This document shows, in pieces, positions 26,648 through 37,911 of a stretch of DNA of 64,000 nucleotides (its first letter is position 1; each line of letters starts with the position of its first letter). The notes beneath the pieces were generated by a model. The model saw only the letters and a program-made list of their open reading frames with translations. It was not told the DNA's origin and searched no databases. The DNA comes from Paenibacillus aquistagni (lineage in GTDB: Bacteria > Bacillota > Bacilli > Paenibacillales > Paenibacillaceae), in NCBI RefSeq assembly GCF_900177815.1, contig NZ_FXAZ01000001.1, positions 310,001 to 374,000 of the forward strand, given 5' to 3'. The translations under genes were made by a program, and so were the position numbers.

Positions 26648-28468
26648 ATGACGGAACTGCTGACGAGACAAAAGAAAATTCGTAATTTTTGTATTATTGC
26701 GCACATTGACCATGGCAAGTCTACACTTGCCGATCGGATCTTGGAATATACAGGTGCTCTCACCTCACGTGAGATGCAGGCCCAAGTTCTCGACAAGATG
26801 GATCTGGAGCGAGAACGAGGCATTACGATCAAACTGCAAGCGGTTCGCCTGAACTATAAGGCGGATGATGGCGAAGAATACATTTTGAACCTGATTGATA
26901 CACCAGGGCATGTCGACTTCACATACGAGGTATCGCGAAGCCTTGCCGCGTGCGAAGGTGCGCTGCTTGTGGTCGATGCGGCTCAAGGAATTGAAGCGCA
27001 AACGCTCGCCAATGTATACTTAGCGCTTGATAATGATTTGGAGATCATTCCGGTCATTAATAAGATTGACCTGCCAAGCGCAGAGCCGGAGCGTGTGAAG
27101 CAGGAGATTGAAGACGTTATTGGACTTGATACTTCCGATGCGGTTCATGCTTCTGCGAAGGCTGGAATCGGAATCAAGGAGATCTTGGAGCAGGTGGTAC
27201 AAAAAGTGCCTGCGCCAACAGGTGATCCAGAGGAGCCGCTCAAGGCTTTGATCTTCGATTCCCATTATGACCCTTACAAAGGGGTTATTGTATATGTTCG
27301 TGTCGTGAACGGCTCGATCAAGTCAGGCAGCAAGATCAAGATGATGGCGACGAACAAGACCTTTGAAGTGATTGAAGTCGGTGCGTTCAAGCCTTCCATG
27401 ACCATTATCGATGAGCTGAATGTCGGCGATGTTGGCTTTATTGTTGCGGGGATCAAAAACGTAGGCGATACACGTGTCGGTGATACCGTAACAGATGCGA
27501 AGCATCCAACGGCTGAACCGCTGTCAGGCTATCGAAAGATTAATCCGATGGTATTCTGCGGTCTTTATCCGATTGAGACGTCTGATTACAACGATTTGCG
27601 TGAAGCGCTGGAGAAACTGCAGCTGAACGATGCTTCCTTAACCTTTGAACCGGAAACATCAACAGCCCTTGGGTTTGGTTTCCGCTGCGGCTTCTTGGGA
27701 CTTCTGCATATGGAGATTATCCAGGAGCGCATCGAGCGTGAATTCAATATTCCGCTGATTACAACAGCACCAAGCGTTATTTACCGCGTCACGCTTACGA
27801 ACGGTGAAGAACTGCAAATTGACAACCCTTCGCTTTATCCAGAGCAGGGCAAGATTGAGTTTGTAGAAGAGCCATTTGTTAAGGCGTCAATTATTGTGCC
27901 AAATGACTTTGTCGGCGCGATCATGGAGCTTTGCCAAGGCAAGCGTGGCGAATTCGTGGATATGCAGTATCTGGACACTACCCGTGTAACGATTACGTAT
28001 CAGATTCCATTGTCTGAGATCGTATATGACTTCTTTGATCAGCTGAAGTCGAGTACGAAGGGCTATGCGTCCTTTGACTATGAGCTGTCCGGCTATCGCC
28101 GTTCGAACCTAGTCAAGATGGATATTATGCTGAACGGCGAGCAGGTTGACGCTTTGTCTGTTATTGTACACCGTGAACGTGCTTATAACCGCGGCAAGCT
28201 CATCTGTGAGAAGCTGCGCGAGCTTATTCCGCGCCAAATGTTTGAGGTGCCGGTGCAGGCATCGGTTGGTACAAAGGTTATCGCGCGCGAGACTGTTAAG
28301 GCGATGCGCAAAAACGTCTTGGCGAAGTGCTACGGCGGCGATATTTCCCGTAAACGGAAGCTTCTTGAGAAGCAGAAGGAAGGGAAGAAGCGCATGAAGC
28401 AGGTCGGCAGCGTAGAAGTGCCGCAGGAAGCATTCATGGCGGTTCTGAAGATCGACGAGAGCAAATAA
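26648..28468 (+). CDS. lepA: Elongation factor 4 (LepA)
   Basis: A translational GTPase that back-translocates or helps assemble ribosomes. The 606-residue protein has G1 AHIDHGKST (residues 18-26), the switch RGITIK, G3 DTPGHVD and G4 NKIDLP, plus the LepA-specific C-terminal domain ([25 protein letters not shown] and [22 protein letters not shown]). Length and order match the family. The start chosen has a modest upstream box (GGGGG around 26631); [14 protein letters not shown] is the expected N-terminus. Confidence 0.97.
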   Translation: MTELLTRQKKIRNFCIIAHIDHGKSTLADRILEYTGALTSREMQAQVLDKMDLERERGITIKLQAVRLNYKADDGEEYILNLIDTPGHVDFTYEVSRSLAACEGALLVVDAAQGIEAQTLANVYLALDNDLEIIPVINKIDLPSAEPERVKQEIEDVIGLDTSDAVHASAKAGIGIKEILEQVVQKVPAPTGDPEEPLKALIFDSHYDPYKGVIVYVRVVNGSIKSGSKIKMMATNKTFEVIEVGAFKPSMTIIDELNVGDVGFIVAGIKNVGDTRVGDTVTDAKHPTAEPLSGYRKINPMVFCGLYPIETSDYNDLREALEKLQLNDASLTFEPETSTALGFGFRCGFLGLLHMEIIQERIEREFNIPLITTAPSVIYRVTLTNGEELQIDNPSLYPEQGKIEFVEEPFVKASIIVPNDFVGAIMELCQGKRGEFVDMQYLDTTRVTITYQIPLSEIVYDFFDQLKSSTKGYASFDYELSGYRRSNLVKMDIMLNGEQVDALSVIVHRERAYNRGKLICEKLRELIPRQMFEVPVQASVGTKVIARETVKAMRKNVLAKCYGGDISRKRKLLEKQKEGKKRMKQVGSVEVPQEAFMAVLKIDESK

Positions 28469-28483
28469 AGGATTTGTGAGCAT

Positions 28484-28505
28484 GGAGGCTATAAGCCTCC
28501 TTGTT
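28484..28505 (+). terminator. Terminator after lepA
   Basis: GGAGGCT-ATA-AGCCTCC is a seven-bp stem with a three-base loop followed by TTGTT. The weak T tract may allow read-through into hemW. Confidence 0.65.
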
Positions 28506-28596
28506 CGCTTTAAAGATCTGTTTTGATGATGAACACGATCATGGGAATTGAGGATTCAACTGCCCATGAAGAGATACAAGTGAAGGAGGGAGCTAC

Positions 28597-29757
28597 ATGT
28601 CAGCTGCACCACATGCAATCTATATTCACATTCCATTTTGCACGAATAAATGTCATTATTGCGACTTTAACTCATATGTGCTGAAGGGACAGCCTGTCAT
28701 GGATTACCTGAAAGCCATGGATCAGGAAATGGCGCGAACGGTTGAAGCCATCCCTCCACAGACGATTGACACCATTTTCGTAGGCGGTGGGACGCCGACT
28801 GTACTGGAACCCGAGCAAATGGCGTATTTTTTGAATACGGTAAAAACTCATTTCCCAGATTGGAATCCTGCGATTGAATTCAGCATGGAAGCGAACCCCG
28901 GTACGACTGACAAGGAGAAGCTCAAGGCGATGCGCGATGGCGGTGTCAATCGCATCAGCTTCGGTGTTCAGTCTTTTAACAATCACCTGCTTCATGACAT
29001 TGGACGTATCCACAATACGGATGATGTATATCGAAGTCTTGAAAATGCGCGTGCGGTTGGGTTTGAGAACATGTCGATTGATTTGATGTTTGGCTTGCCG
29101 AAGCAGACCCTTGAGGTTCTCTCTGAGACGCTTGATCGCGCATTGGAGCTGGATCTTCCCCATTACTCGATCTACAGCCTGAAGGTGGAGGAGAATACGC
29201 TGTTCCATCGCTTGTACCAGCGCAATCAGCTGCCGCTTCCTAGCGAAGATGATGAGTTGATGATGTATCAAATGATCATGGATCGCTTGCGCAGCGCTGG
29301 CTACCATCAATATGAGATCAGCAACTTTGCCAAGCCTGGCTATGAGAGCAAGCACAATACGACGTATTGGCGCAATGAGGATTATTATGGCATCGGGGCT
29401 GGAGCCCATGGCTACGTGAACCATGCTCGACATATCAACATCAAAGGCGTTAATCCCTATATCGAAGCAGCCTGCAAAGGGCTGCCGCGCTTGAATACAT
29501 TCACAGTGGACAAGAACGAGGCGATGGAGGACTTCATGATGGTCGGACTTCGCATGGATGAGGGAGCGAGCAAGACAAGATTTGCGCTTCAGTTCGAGGG
29601 CCGGCAGATGGATGAGGTGTTCCATAAAGAGCTGACCAGCCTGCTGCAAATGGAGCTGGTTGAGGAGCTCCCTGATGGATACCGGCTGTCCGAGAAGGGG
29701 ATCTTGTTTGGGAACAATGTGTTTGGCACCTTTGTCGGGGCATTAAGTGAAGGCTGA
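28597..29757 (+). CDS. hemW: Radical SAM heme chaperone HemW
   Basis: A 386-residue radical SAM protein related to oxygen-independent coproporphyrinogen oxidase. The iron-sulfur motif C15-x3-C19-x2-C22 lies in IPFCTNKCHYCDF; GGGTPT and SFGVQSFN (SAM-binding region) follow. It has the HemW C-terminal domain and lacks the extended N-terminus of true HemN, so a role in heme trafficking rather than heme synthesis is likelier. GAAGGAGGGAG precedes the ATG. The next 349 bases (29758-30106) hold the promoter of the following gene, a weak CTGAT/ATCAG hairpin near 29787, and no gene. Confidence 0.93.
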   Translation: MSAAPHAIYIHIPFCTNKCHYCDFNSYVLKGQPVMDYLKAMDQEMARTVEAIPPQTIDTIFVGGGTPTVLEPEQMAYFLNTVKTHFPDWNPAIEFSMEANPGTTDKEKLKAMRDGGVNRISFGVQSFNNHLLHDIGRIHNTDDVYRSLENARAVGFENMSIDLMFGLPKQTLEVLSETLDRALELDLPHYSIYSLKVEENTLFHRLYQRNQLPLPSEDDELMMYQMIMDRLRSAGYHQYEISNFAKPGYESKHNTTYWRNEDYYGIGAGAHGYVNHARHINIKGVNPYIEAACKGLPRLNTFTVDKNEAMEDFMMVGLRMDEGASKTRFALQFEGRQMDEVFHKELTSLLQMELVEELPDGYRLSEKGILFGNNVFGTFVGALSEG

Positions 29758-30025
29758 CAAGCTTGGTGACTTGAAGTTAAGCTTGCTGATAATGATTAGA
29801 TTCATCAGCGGCTAGCAGCAAAATTTGAATCGTATACAGTAGAACCAAATATACAATGCGGCTTGTTGCATGGAAGAAGACAGCAGTGGAATGCTCAGAG
29901 GATTTTCCTTGAAGGGTTCACGGATTCTTACATGGCAGCAGCCGCATTTTTTTGTGTTTTTGACACGTATTCTCTTTACAGCTAGCCCTACAATCATTTT
30001 TCTCGAACAATCTGATAAAAAATGG

Positions 30026-30054
30026 TTGCAACACTATGCATATTGATGTATATT
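30026..30054 (+). promoter_or_regulatory. Sigma-A promoter of the acetyltransferase gene
   Basis: TTGCAA (30026-30031) and TATATT (30049-30054) are 17 bases apart, so transcription would start near 30061. Confidence 0.7.
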
Positions 30055-30067
30055 CATACACATCTAT

Positions 30068-30083
30068 CGTGATAAAGATCACC
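30068..30083 (+). promoter_or_regulatory. Possible Crp/Fnr-family operator
   Basis: CGTGA-TAAAGA-TCACC contains the GTGA-N6-TCAC dyad typical of Crp/Fnr-type sites. It lies just downstream of the predicted transcription start of the acetyltransferase gene, where a bound regulator would repress. A single short dyad can arise by chance. Confidence 0.35.
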
Positions 30084-30106
30084 AACAGCATAAGGAGGAA
30101 CCATCG

Positions 30107-30568
30107 ATGACAGCGGTGTGCAGACGCGCAACAGAACAGGATGTGGAGCAACTATATGAATTGATTCTCGGCTATTCCTTGCAGGGGATCATGCTGCCAA
30201 GGAGTCGTGATATGCTGAGGGATCAACTCCACGACTTTGTTGTAGCAGAAGCGGACGGCGAGCTGATCGGATGTGGATCATTGACACAATTGGGTCAAGA
30301 GCTGGTGGAGATCCGTTCATTAGGGATTCTGCCGACCTATAAAGGCAGAGGGGTTGGCACTATGATCGTGGACGAGCTCTTGGAAATGGCCAAGACACGA
30401 AGTCTCCCACGGGTGATGGCGCTCACTTATGAGGTTCGTTTTTTTGAAAAGAATGGGTTTGAAGTGGTGGAGAAGGATATCTTCCCTGAGAAGGTTTGGA
30501 CGGATTGTGTCCACTGCAAGAAGCGCCATGCTTGCGATGAAATTGCAGTGCTTAAGATTCTAGAATAG
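30107..30568 (+). CDS. GNAT acetyltransferase, ArgA-like
   Basis: A 153-residue GNAT-fold enzyme. Acetyl-CoA binding motif A is visible in RSLGILPTYKGRGVGTMIVDELL (R/Q-x-x-G-x-G/A pattern, GRGVG). The C-terminus, with FFEKNGFEVVEKDIFPEKVWTDCVHCKKRHACDE, resembles single-domain N-acetylglutamate synthases and related proteins in which a W-x-D-C-x2-C segment precedes a third cysteine. An arginine-biosynthetic role is therefore plausible but unproven. AAGGAGG lies upstream of the ATG. The gene separates hemW from hrcA, which are adjacent in B. subtilis. Confidence 0.75.
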   Translation: MTAVCRRATEQDVEQLYELILGYSLQGIMLPRSRDMLRDQLHDFVVAEADGELIGCGSLTQLGQELVEIRSLGILPTYKGRGVGTMIVDELLEMAKTRSLPRVMALTYEVRFFEKNGFEVVEKDIFPEKVWTDCVHCKKRHACDEIAVLKILE

Positions 30569-30619
30569 CGGATTCTTGCTGCTCCTTAAAATATCGAAGC
30601 TAAAACGTACCGAACTGAC

Positions 30620-30649
30620 TTGACAATCGTCTCGTCCGTTTGGTATTTT
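30620..30649 (+). promoter_or_regulatory. Promoter of the hrcA heat-shock operon
   Basis: TTGACA (30620-30625) is followed 18 bases later by TATTTT (30644-30649). Transcription would start just before or within the CIRCE element, the classical arrangement for HrcA repression. Confidence 0.72.
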
Positions 30650-30660
30650 TGTATTAATGT

Positions 30661-30687
30661 TTAGCACTCGCTAGAGATGAGTGCTAA
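30661..30687 (+). promoter_or_regulatory. CIRCE operator for HrcA
   Basis: TTAGCACTC-N9-GAGTGCTAA, a perfect copy of the CIRCE consensus, lies directly downstream of the hrcA promoter. HrcA encoded by the operon should bind it and repress under non-stress conditions. Confidence 0.97.
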
Positions 30688-30791
30688 CGAATTGAACTTG
30701 AACTGCATAAGCTATGAAGACAAAGGTTCAAGATTACTTGTGAGGATAGATAGAGAATCGACGCAGTGACAGCCACGAAGGAGGGATGCGC

Positions 30792-31820
30792 ATGTTATCA
30801 GAACGCCAGCGCTTAATACTTGCAGCCATCGTCGACGATTATATAAGTTCGGCAGAGCCTGTGGGATCACGTACCATATCGAAGCGTGGAGATGTCGGCT
30901 ACAGCCCGGCTACGATTCGCAATGAGATGGCGGACCTTGAGGAGCTCGGGTTTCTGGAGCAGCCGCATACTTCTGCTGGGCGTATCCCCTCACAGAAAGG
31001 ATATCGCTACTACGTCGATCATCTCGTTCGATTGGATACACTGTCAGCTGAAGAGATGAAGAGACTGAAAACGATGTTTGCGGAGAAAATAATGGCCATG
31101 GAGCAAGTTGTTCAGCATGCTTCATCTGTGCTTGCTCAGCTGACGAATTACACATCGATTGCCTTAGGGCCTGAGATGTTCAGTACAACGTTAAGACATT
31201 TTCAGCTTCTGCCGCTAAGCGATGACACGGCTGTTGCCATTGTGGTGACAAGCACGGGACATGTTGAGAACAAGACCGTTTCCATTCCACAAGGTGTGTC
31301 GAGGGAGGAATTGGAGAAGGTTGTGAATATCCTGAATGCTAAGCTTGCAGGCATTCCATTGATTCAGCTTCGCTCTCAGCTGTATACAGAGGTTGGGGCC
31401 GAGCTTAATAAATATGTAAGCCACGCGCAGGAGATGATTGGTCTCATTGAGCATGTCGTTGGGGACACCGATTCGCATCGAGAAGTGTATCTTAGCGGAA
31501 CCTCGAATATGCTGTTTCAGCCTGAATTTAAGGATATTGATAAGATTAAGACGATCTGGGATCTGCTGGAGGAGACGCCAGCGCTGATTAAAGTGATTGG
31601 AGATGTACCTTCCGGGATACAGGTCCGCATCGGTCAAGAGAATGAACATGAAGCCATTGCGAACTGCAGCCTGATAACGGCAACGTATACGTTGGATGGG
31701 CAGCCGCTTGGCACGATTGGACTTCTCGGCCCGACTCGCATGGAATATGCGCGTGTATTGAATTTGTTGAATGTGGTTTCCAAACAGCTTAATGTGTTTT
31801 TGAATCGCTGGCCCCACTGA
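30792..31820 (+). CDS. hrcA: Heat-inducible transcription repressor HrcA
   Basis: A 342-residue repressor of class I heat-shock genes. The N-terminal winged helix is evident (MLSERQRLILAAIVDDYISSAEPVGSRTI, SPATIRNEMADLEELGFLEQPHTSAGRIPS), followed by the dimerisation and insertion domains; the C-terminus has LIGPTRMEYARVLNLLN-type wording. I chose the second ATG (30792), seven bases after AAGGAGG; the first, 30786, abuts the binding site. The operon continues with the chaperonin, grpE, dnaK and dnaJ. Confidence 0.96.
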   Translation: MLSERQRLILAAIVDDYISSAEPVGSRTISKRGDVGYSPATIRNEMADLEELGFLEQPHTSAGRIPSQKGYRYYVDHLVRLDTLSAEEMKRLKTMFAEKIMAMEQVVQHASSVLAQLTNYTSIALGPEMFSTTLRHFQLLPLSDDTAVAIVVTSTGHVENKTVSIPQGVSREELEKVVNILNAKLAGIPLIQLRSQLYTEVGAELNKYVSHAQEMIGLIEHVVGDTDSHREVYLSGTSNMLFQPEFKDIDKIKTIWDLLEETPALIKVIGDVPSGIQVRIGQENEHEAIANCSLITATYTLDGQPLGTIGLLGPTRMEYARVLNLLNVVSKQLNVFLNRWPH

Positions 31821-31875
31821 GGTGGGCCCTCCGTTTCGGATATAAGGAAACTCGTCAAGTGAGGAGGTCAGCGGA

Positions 31876-33426
31876 TTGACGCAAGGATCGAACACTTGGA
31901 ACGAGAGCGATGAACGGCATGCGACATTGTTGAACAATGCTCAAGCTGTTCGAGCTCTTTGCTCTGCGATAGAGGGTACTTTAGGACCAAAGGGACTTGA
32001 TGTTATGCTTGTCGGTCCCAATGGCGATGTCATTATTACCAATGATGGGGTGACGATCCTTGAATCAATGGATGTCAGTCATCCTATTGCTAAGCTCGTC
32101 ATTCAGGTTGCAAGAGCCCAGCAGCATGAGGTGGGAGATGGCACGACAACTGCCACTGTGCTTGCTGGCGCACTTGTACAGGCTGGTGTGGAGCAGGTGG
32201 TTGAAGGCGTGCCTGCTGCCAAGGTAGCTGCTGGTGTGGAGCATGGAGTAAACATTGCAAGAGAGCTCTTGCAAGAACGCGCCATTCCGATTCAAGGCTT
32301 TGATGATCCTCTGCTGCATCAGGCAGTACATATTGCAGGAAGAGAACACAACGATATTGTACAGCTCGTTATGGACGCTGCTCGCGCAGTCGGAATTCAC
32401 CAGCTGCAAAGTCCGCAATATCGTTTCGCAGACAGCATTGTTGCACATGAGAAAGCCAAGAATGAATGGTTTGAAGGGCTGCTGCTGAAGCAAAAGCCTC
32501 TTCAACAGGAATGGCACAGCAAGCGAGAGAACTGCCGAGTCGTTGTCATGCAAGACAGCTTGGAGCCAGAAGCGATGGATGAGCACCTGCTAACCACTGA
32601 AGCGGGCTTCGAGCAGTATATGAGGCTTAAGGCAAGCTTTATGGAGCAGCTGCAAGAGCTTCATGCCCTTCATGTCGGCTTTATCGTGCTCGAGCGAGGT
32701 ATTGCGCCAGAGGCTGAGCAGTTCTGTCTGGATCATGAGATTATGGTCATTCAGAGGGTCAGCCGCGAAGATGTGAAGAAGGTAGCTAAGCTTACTGGCG
32801 CGAAGCCGCTTAAGCGTTCGGCACTGCACAAAGATCAAGAGGCTCTTCGTTCTATGCTTGGCAATGCCGAACTGGTTTATTATGATGAACGCTTGGAGCG
32901 AGTTAGACTGTATGCAGGCAAGACATCAGAATACACAGCTAGAACTGACAAGCTGGTCACCATGATTGTTGGCGCAAGCACAAGGGAAGTCGTTGGCGAG
33001 CGTGTGCGAATCGCTGCTGATGCTGCTGCTGCCCTGCAGGCTGCTGTGCAGAGCGGCATACTGCCTGGCGGAGGCGCAACTGAGCTAGCTCTTGCCTATA
33101 AGCTTGAACGCTATCGCGAAACAGTTAGAGGGATGGAGGCGTTTGGGATTGCGGCTGTAGCGCACGCTTTGCGCAAGCCGATGTCCCAGATTGTGCTTAA
33201 TGCAGGCTTCAATCCACTTGAGAAGCTGGAGGAAGCAAGGGCAGCACAAGCGAGTGAAGGGACTGATACCATAGGGATTCACTGTGATACAGGGAGTCTG
33301 ATGGATACCCTGAAGGCTGGCATTGTAGACCCTGCTCAGGTGAAGCTTCATGCGTTGGCTGCAGCAGGCGAAGTTGCCTGTGCTGTGCTTCGCATTCACA
33401 CGGTGATTAAGATGAAGAGCCAATGA
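31876..33426 (+). CDS. Group III (archaeal/CCT-like) chaperonin
   Basis: A 516-residue Cpn60/TCP-1 fold protein clearly closer to thermosomes than to GroEL. ATP-site motifs are [13 protein letters not shown] (about residues 35-47), ITNDGVTIL (54-62) and [12 protein letters not shown] (87-98); the C-terminal part has [13 protein letters not shown] and [24 protein letters not shown], corresponding to the thermosome segment that precedes its end. It lacks the GGM tail of GroEL. Such bacterial group III chaperonins are known from Carboxydothermus and other Firmicutes, where they also lie in dnaK operons. TTG start with GAGGAGG eight bases upstream. Placement between hrcA and grpE puts it under CIRCE control. 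Confidence 0.88.
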   Translation: MTQGSNTWNESDERHATLLNNAQAVRALCSAIEGTLGPKGLDVMLVGPNGDVIITNDGVTILESMDVSHPIAKLVIQVARAQQHEVGDGTTTATVLAGALVQAGVEQVVEGVPAAKVAAGVEHGVNIARELLQERAIPIQGFDDPLLHQAVHIAGREHNDIVQLVMDAARAVGIHQLQSPQYRFADSIVAHEKAKNEWFEGLLLKQKPLQQEWHSKRENCRVVVMQDSLEPEAMDEHLLTTEAGFEQYMRLKASFMEQLQELHALHVGFIVLERGIAPEAEQFCLDHEIMVIQRVSREDVKKVAKLTGAKPLKRSALHKDQEALRSMLGNAELVYYDERLERVRLYAGKTSEYTARTDKLVTMIVGASTREVVGERVRIAADAAAALQAAVQSGILPGGGATELALAYKLERYRETVRGMEAFGIAAVAHALRKPMSQIVLNAGFNPLEKLEEARAAQASEGTDTIGIHCDTGSLMDTLKAGIVDPAQVKLHALAAAGEVACAVLRIHTVIKMKSQ

Positions 33427-33492
33427 AGATGATGATCTATCTACTACAAAATTGATGATAGATGTTTGTATTTCAAATGGGAGGTGAATGGT

Positions 33493-34098
33493 TTGAAACC
33501 AGAACAAGAACAAAGCCAAACCAATACGGCAGAGCAAGAGAAGGATATGGAGCAAGTAGAGGCCAATGCTTCTCATGATCATATGCAAGAATCAGATTCA
33601 ACCCCTGCTGCTGAGGAGGAGATTCTAGAGCAAGAAGCAAACGCACTGAATGCGGAGCTTCAGCAAGCTAAGAAAGAATCTGAAGAGAACTATCAGCGTT
33701 TGCTCCGTGCGCAGGCGGATTTTGATAATTTCCGTCGCCGTACACAAAAGGAGAAGGAGGATCTCGCCAAGTACGCTTCGCAGAAGCTAATCGAAGAGAT
33801 CGTACCTGTTCTCGACAACTTTGAGCGCGCGATGGCTACAAAGCCAGGTACGCCAGAGGTTGAGTCTTTTGCAAAAGGAATGGATATGATTTTCCGTCAG
33901 CTTCAGCAAGTCTTGGAGCAAGAAGGCCTGCAGGCAATGAATACAGTCGGCGAAGCCTTCAATCCTGAATTCCATCAGGCAATTATGCAGGTGGAATCTG
34001 ATGAGCATGAAGAGGGCATCGTGGTGGAAGAGGTTCAACGAGGCTATATGCTGAAGGACCGCGTTCTACGCCCAGCCATGGTAAAAGTGAGTGGTTAA
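33493..34098 (+). CDS. grpE: Nucleotide exchange factor GrpE
   Basis: A 201-residue DnaK cochaperone that releases ADP. The acidic, disordered N-terminus (about 55 residues) is followed by a long coiled coil and the diagnostic QADFDNFRRRTQKEKEDLAKYA segment, then the C-terminal beta domain (AFNPEFHQAIMQVE...VVEEVQRGYMLKDRVLRPAMVKVS). The TTG at 33493 has GGGAGG upstream at suitable spacing; an in-frame ATG at 33466 would add nine residues and has no binding site. Confidence 0.95.
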   Translation: MKPEQEQSQTNTAEQEKDMEQVEANASHDHMQESDSTPAAEEEILEQEANALNAELQQAKKESEENYQRLLRAQADFDNFRRRTQKEKEDLAKYASQKLIEEIVPVLDNFERAMATKPGTPEVESFAKGMDMIFRQLQQVLEQEGLQAMNTVGEAFNPEFHQAIMQVESDEHEEGIVVEEVQRGYMLKDRVLRPAMVKVSG

Positions 34099-34151
34099 TC
34101 GTCCCAAGCGAGACCATTTAAATAATCATAACAATATAGGTTACGTAATGA

Positions 34152-36011
<1,860 letters not shown>

Positions 36012-36028
36012 TCAGAGTCGCAGCAAGC

Positions 36029-36066
36029 AGTCAAAGTCTGGGATGACCAGGCTTTGACTTTCCTTT
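36029..36066 (+). terminator. Attenuator/terminator between dnaK and dnaJ
   Basis: AGTCAAAG-TCTGG...CCAG-GCTTTGACT forms a long stem with a GATGA loop, followed by TTCCTTTTG. It probably lowers dnaJ relative to dnaK. Confidence 0.75.
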
Positions 36067-36113
36067 TGTTATCATCCAGAATAGATGTTTAGACCTATTA
36101 TGGGGGTGGAAGA

Positions 36114-37235
36114 GTGGCAGAAAAGCGTGATTATTATGAGGTTCTTGGAGTAGGAAAGGACGCTGGCGAAGATGAGATCAAAAAGTCTTATCGCAAGCTC
36201 GCGCGCCAATATCATCCTGACGTAAACAAGGCTCCAGATGCTGAAGAGAAGTTCAAGGAAGTAAAGGAAGCCTATGACGTCCTGAGCGATTCTCAAAAAC
36301 GTAATATGTATGATCAATATGGCCATGTTGATCCGAATCAGGGCATGGGAGGCGGCTTCTCGGGCGACTTCGGAGGATTTGGCGATATTTTCGATATGTT
36401 CTTTGGCGGTGGAGGAAGACAACGCGATCCGAATGCGCCACAGCGCGGCAACGATCTTCAATATACGATGACCGTAGAATTCAAGGAAGCGGCCTTTGGC
36501 GTTGAAAAGGATATCACCATCCCTCGCACCGAGGAATGCGATACTTGTCACGGATCTGGAGCGAAGCCTGGGACTTCTGCAGAGACTTGTTCGCGCTGCC
36601 GCGGAACAGGTCAAGAGGAAGTGGCACAGAACACGCCGTTTGGCCGCATGGTCAATCGCCGTACTTGTTCGGCTTGTCAAGGCCGAGGCAAGATCATTCG
36701 CGACAAATGTACGACTTGTCATGGCAACGGTACAATGAAGAAGCAGCGCAAGATTCATGTCCGCATCCCTGCAGGTGCCTTTGACGGCGCTCAAATTCGC
36801 ATGACAGGCGAAGGGGAAGCTGGGCTTCGAGGTGGACCAAGCGGCGACCTGTACGTGGTGCTTCGTGTGAAATCACATGAATTTTTCAAGCGTGAAGATG
36901 ATGATATTTACTGTGAAGTACCGGTCACCTTTGCTCAAGCAGCCCTTGGCGACGAGATCGAGATTCCGACATTACATGATAAAGTAAAGCTGAAGATTCC
37001 TGCAGGAACGCAGACGGGAACGAACTTCCGCTTGCGCGGCAAAGGAGTTCCGCATCTGCGCGGTTCTGGCAACGGAGATCAGCACGTGAAGGTGATTGTC
37101 GTTACACCGACAAAGCTCAATGACGAGCAAAAGAATGCGCTCCGTCACTTTGCAGACCTTAGCGGTGAAGCGCCGACAGGGACGCATGAGGAAGGCTTCT
37201 TCGATCGTATGAAGCGTGCTTTCCGCGGAGATTAG
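36114..37235 (+). CDS. dnaJ: Chaperone protein DnaJ (Hsp40)
   Basis: A 373-residue type I J-protein that stimulates DnaK ATPase. The J domain (about 5-70) includes the HPD motif in QYHPDVN. A Gly/Phe-rich region follows, then four zinc-binding repeats ([32 protein letters not shown], about 140-205) and the C-terminal substrate-binding domain. It starts with GTG at 36114 after a G-rich box. It is the last gene of the heat-shock operon. Confidence 0.97.
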   Translation: MAEKRDYYEVLGVGKDAGEDEIKKSYRKLARQYHPDVNKAPDAEEKFKEVKEAYDVLSDSQKRNMYDQYGHVDPNQGMGGGFSGDFGGFGDIFDMFFGGGGRQRDPNAPQRGNDLQYTMTVEFKEAAFGVEKDITIPRTEECDTCHGSGAKPGTSAETCSRCRGTGQEEVAQNTPFGRMVNRRTCSACQGRGKIIRDKCTTCHGNGTMKKQRKIHVRIPAGAFDGAQIRMTGEGEAGLRGGPSGDLYVVLRVKSHEFFKREDDDIYCEVPVTFAQAALGDEIEIPTLHDKVKLKIPAGTQTGTNFRLRGKGVPHLRGSGNGDQHVKVIVVTPTKLNDEQKNALRHFADLSGEAPTGTHEEGFFDRMKRAFRGD

Positions 37236-37282
37236 CGCTTAGCGGCATTCTAGCAATCGTGTTTGGTTTATATAAACCTAAA

Positions 37283-37320
37283 AAGAGAGCATGAGCCACA
37301 TTGTTGGCTCATGCTCTCTT
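37283..37320. terminator. Bidirectional terminator between dnaJ and a small reverse gene
   Basis: AAGAGAGCATGAGCC pairs perfectly over 15 bp with GGCTCATGCTCTCTT around an eight-base loop. A residues on the left and a short T tract on the right allow termination on both strands, fitting the convergent genes. Confidence 0.85.
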
Positions 37321-37323
37321 TAC

Positions 37324-37476
37324 TTAGTGAACGCTAGAAGAACGGTGTTCCATATAATAATGAGGATATATCTCCTGATCGCGCTGTTGATTAGCTGCCT
37401 GTGCACATTCATAAAGCACATGCTCTACATAAATCTTGATATCTTCTACTTGCTTGCCACATAGATGACATTCCAT
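37324..37476 (-). CDS. Small CxxC protein of unknown function
   Basis: A 50-residue reading frame with an AAGGAG box about ten bases before its ATG and the bidirectional terminator right after its stop. The product starts MECHLCGKQVEDI and has one more cysteine at residue 24 (ECAQA) plus several histidines near its end (HYYMEHRSS), so a zinc-binding knuckle is possible. No family was recognised. The strong ribosome binding site, terminator and lack of overlap with any other gene argue it is real; it was found by direct reading. Confidence 0.6.
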   Translation of the reverse strand: MECHLCGKQVEDIKIYVEHVLYECAQAANQQRDQEIYPHYYMEHRSSSVH

Positions 37477-37674
37477 CTTTTATCTACTCCTTATTGCAAG
37501 ACTGCCCAGTAGCCACTGCATCTTGTTATTACCCGAGATAGACAGATATGAAACATTAGAGCAGGATACTATCCAGGCTCTGATGATCTCTCGGTGTGTG
37601 CATGATCGCTCCCTTCTGGAAGAGACGGTCCTATTAGCTTATGCAGATGTTTTGGTTTCATTAGCAGCATTTGT

Positions 37675-37704
37675 GAATATTTTGCAACAGGATGTGAAAT
37701 AATA
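37675..37704 (+). promoter_or_regulatory. Possible forespore (sigma-F/G) promoter
   Basis: GAATA (37675-37679) and AATAATA (37698-37704) are 18 bases apart; the second matches the sigma-G -10 pattern CATNNTA at most positions. It lies 34 bases upstream of the YfhD-like gene. Confidence 0.4.
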
Positions 37705-37737
37705 GTTAAGCGTTTACACCTATCAGGAGGGATACGG

Positions 37738-37911
37738 ATGACAACACCTAACCAGGACAAGTTTCATTCATCTCAGCAGGCCCAATTCGCAGAGGATAAG
37801 CTCCCAGTGACGAAGTCTGAGGACGTCGAATACTCTGAAGAACTTGCAGATGCTGCGGACCATTCAGCACAAGCGCGCGCCAAGGCTGCGGATGAGAGAG
37901 CCGAACAATGA
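37738..37911 (+). CDS. Small YfhD-family protein
   Basis: A 57-residue hydrophilic protein whose second half, D-V-E-Y-S-E-E-L-A-D followed by A-Q-A-R-A-K-A-A-D-E-R-A-E, matches what I recall of the YfhD family (VEFSEELAD and QARAxAAD-type wording). The function of that family is unknown. AGGAGGG lies 6 bases upstream of the ATG. Its TGA overlaps the ATG of the next gene, so the two small proteins are probably coproduced. It was found by direct reading. Confidence 0.65.
   Translation: MTTPNQDKFHSSQQAQFAEDKLPVTKSEDVEYSEELADAADHSAQARAKAADERAEQ

Noticed and set aside
28672-29649. 325-codon reverse frame opposite hemW
   Set aside because: Antisense shadow of a clear radical SAM gene; no ribosome binding site or recognisable domain.
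29960-29994. TTGACA ... TACAAT pair upstream of the acetyltransferase
   Set aside because: Spacing is 23 bases, too long; the TTGCAA-17-TATATT pair at 30026 fits better.
30661-30687. Treating the dyad as a terminator
   Set aside because: It is an exact CIRCE element at the hrcA promoter with no T tract.
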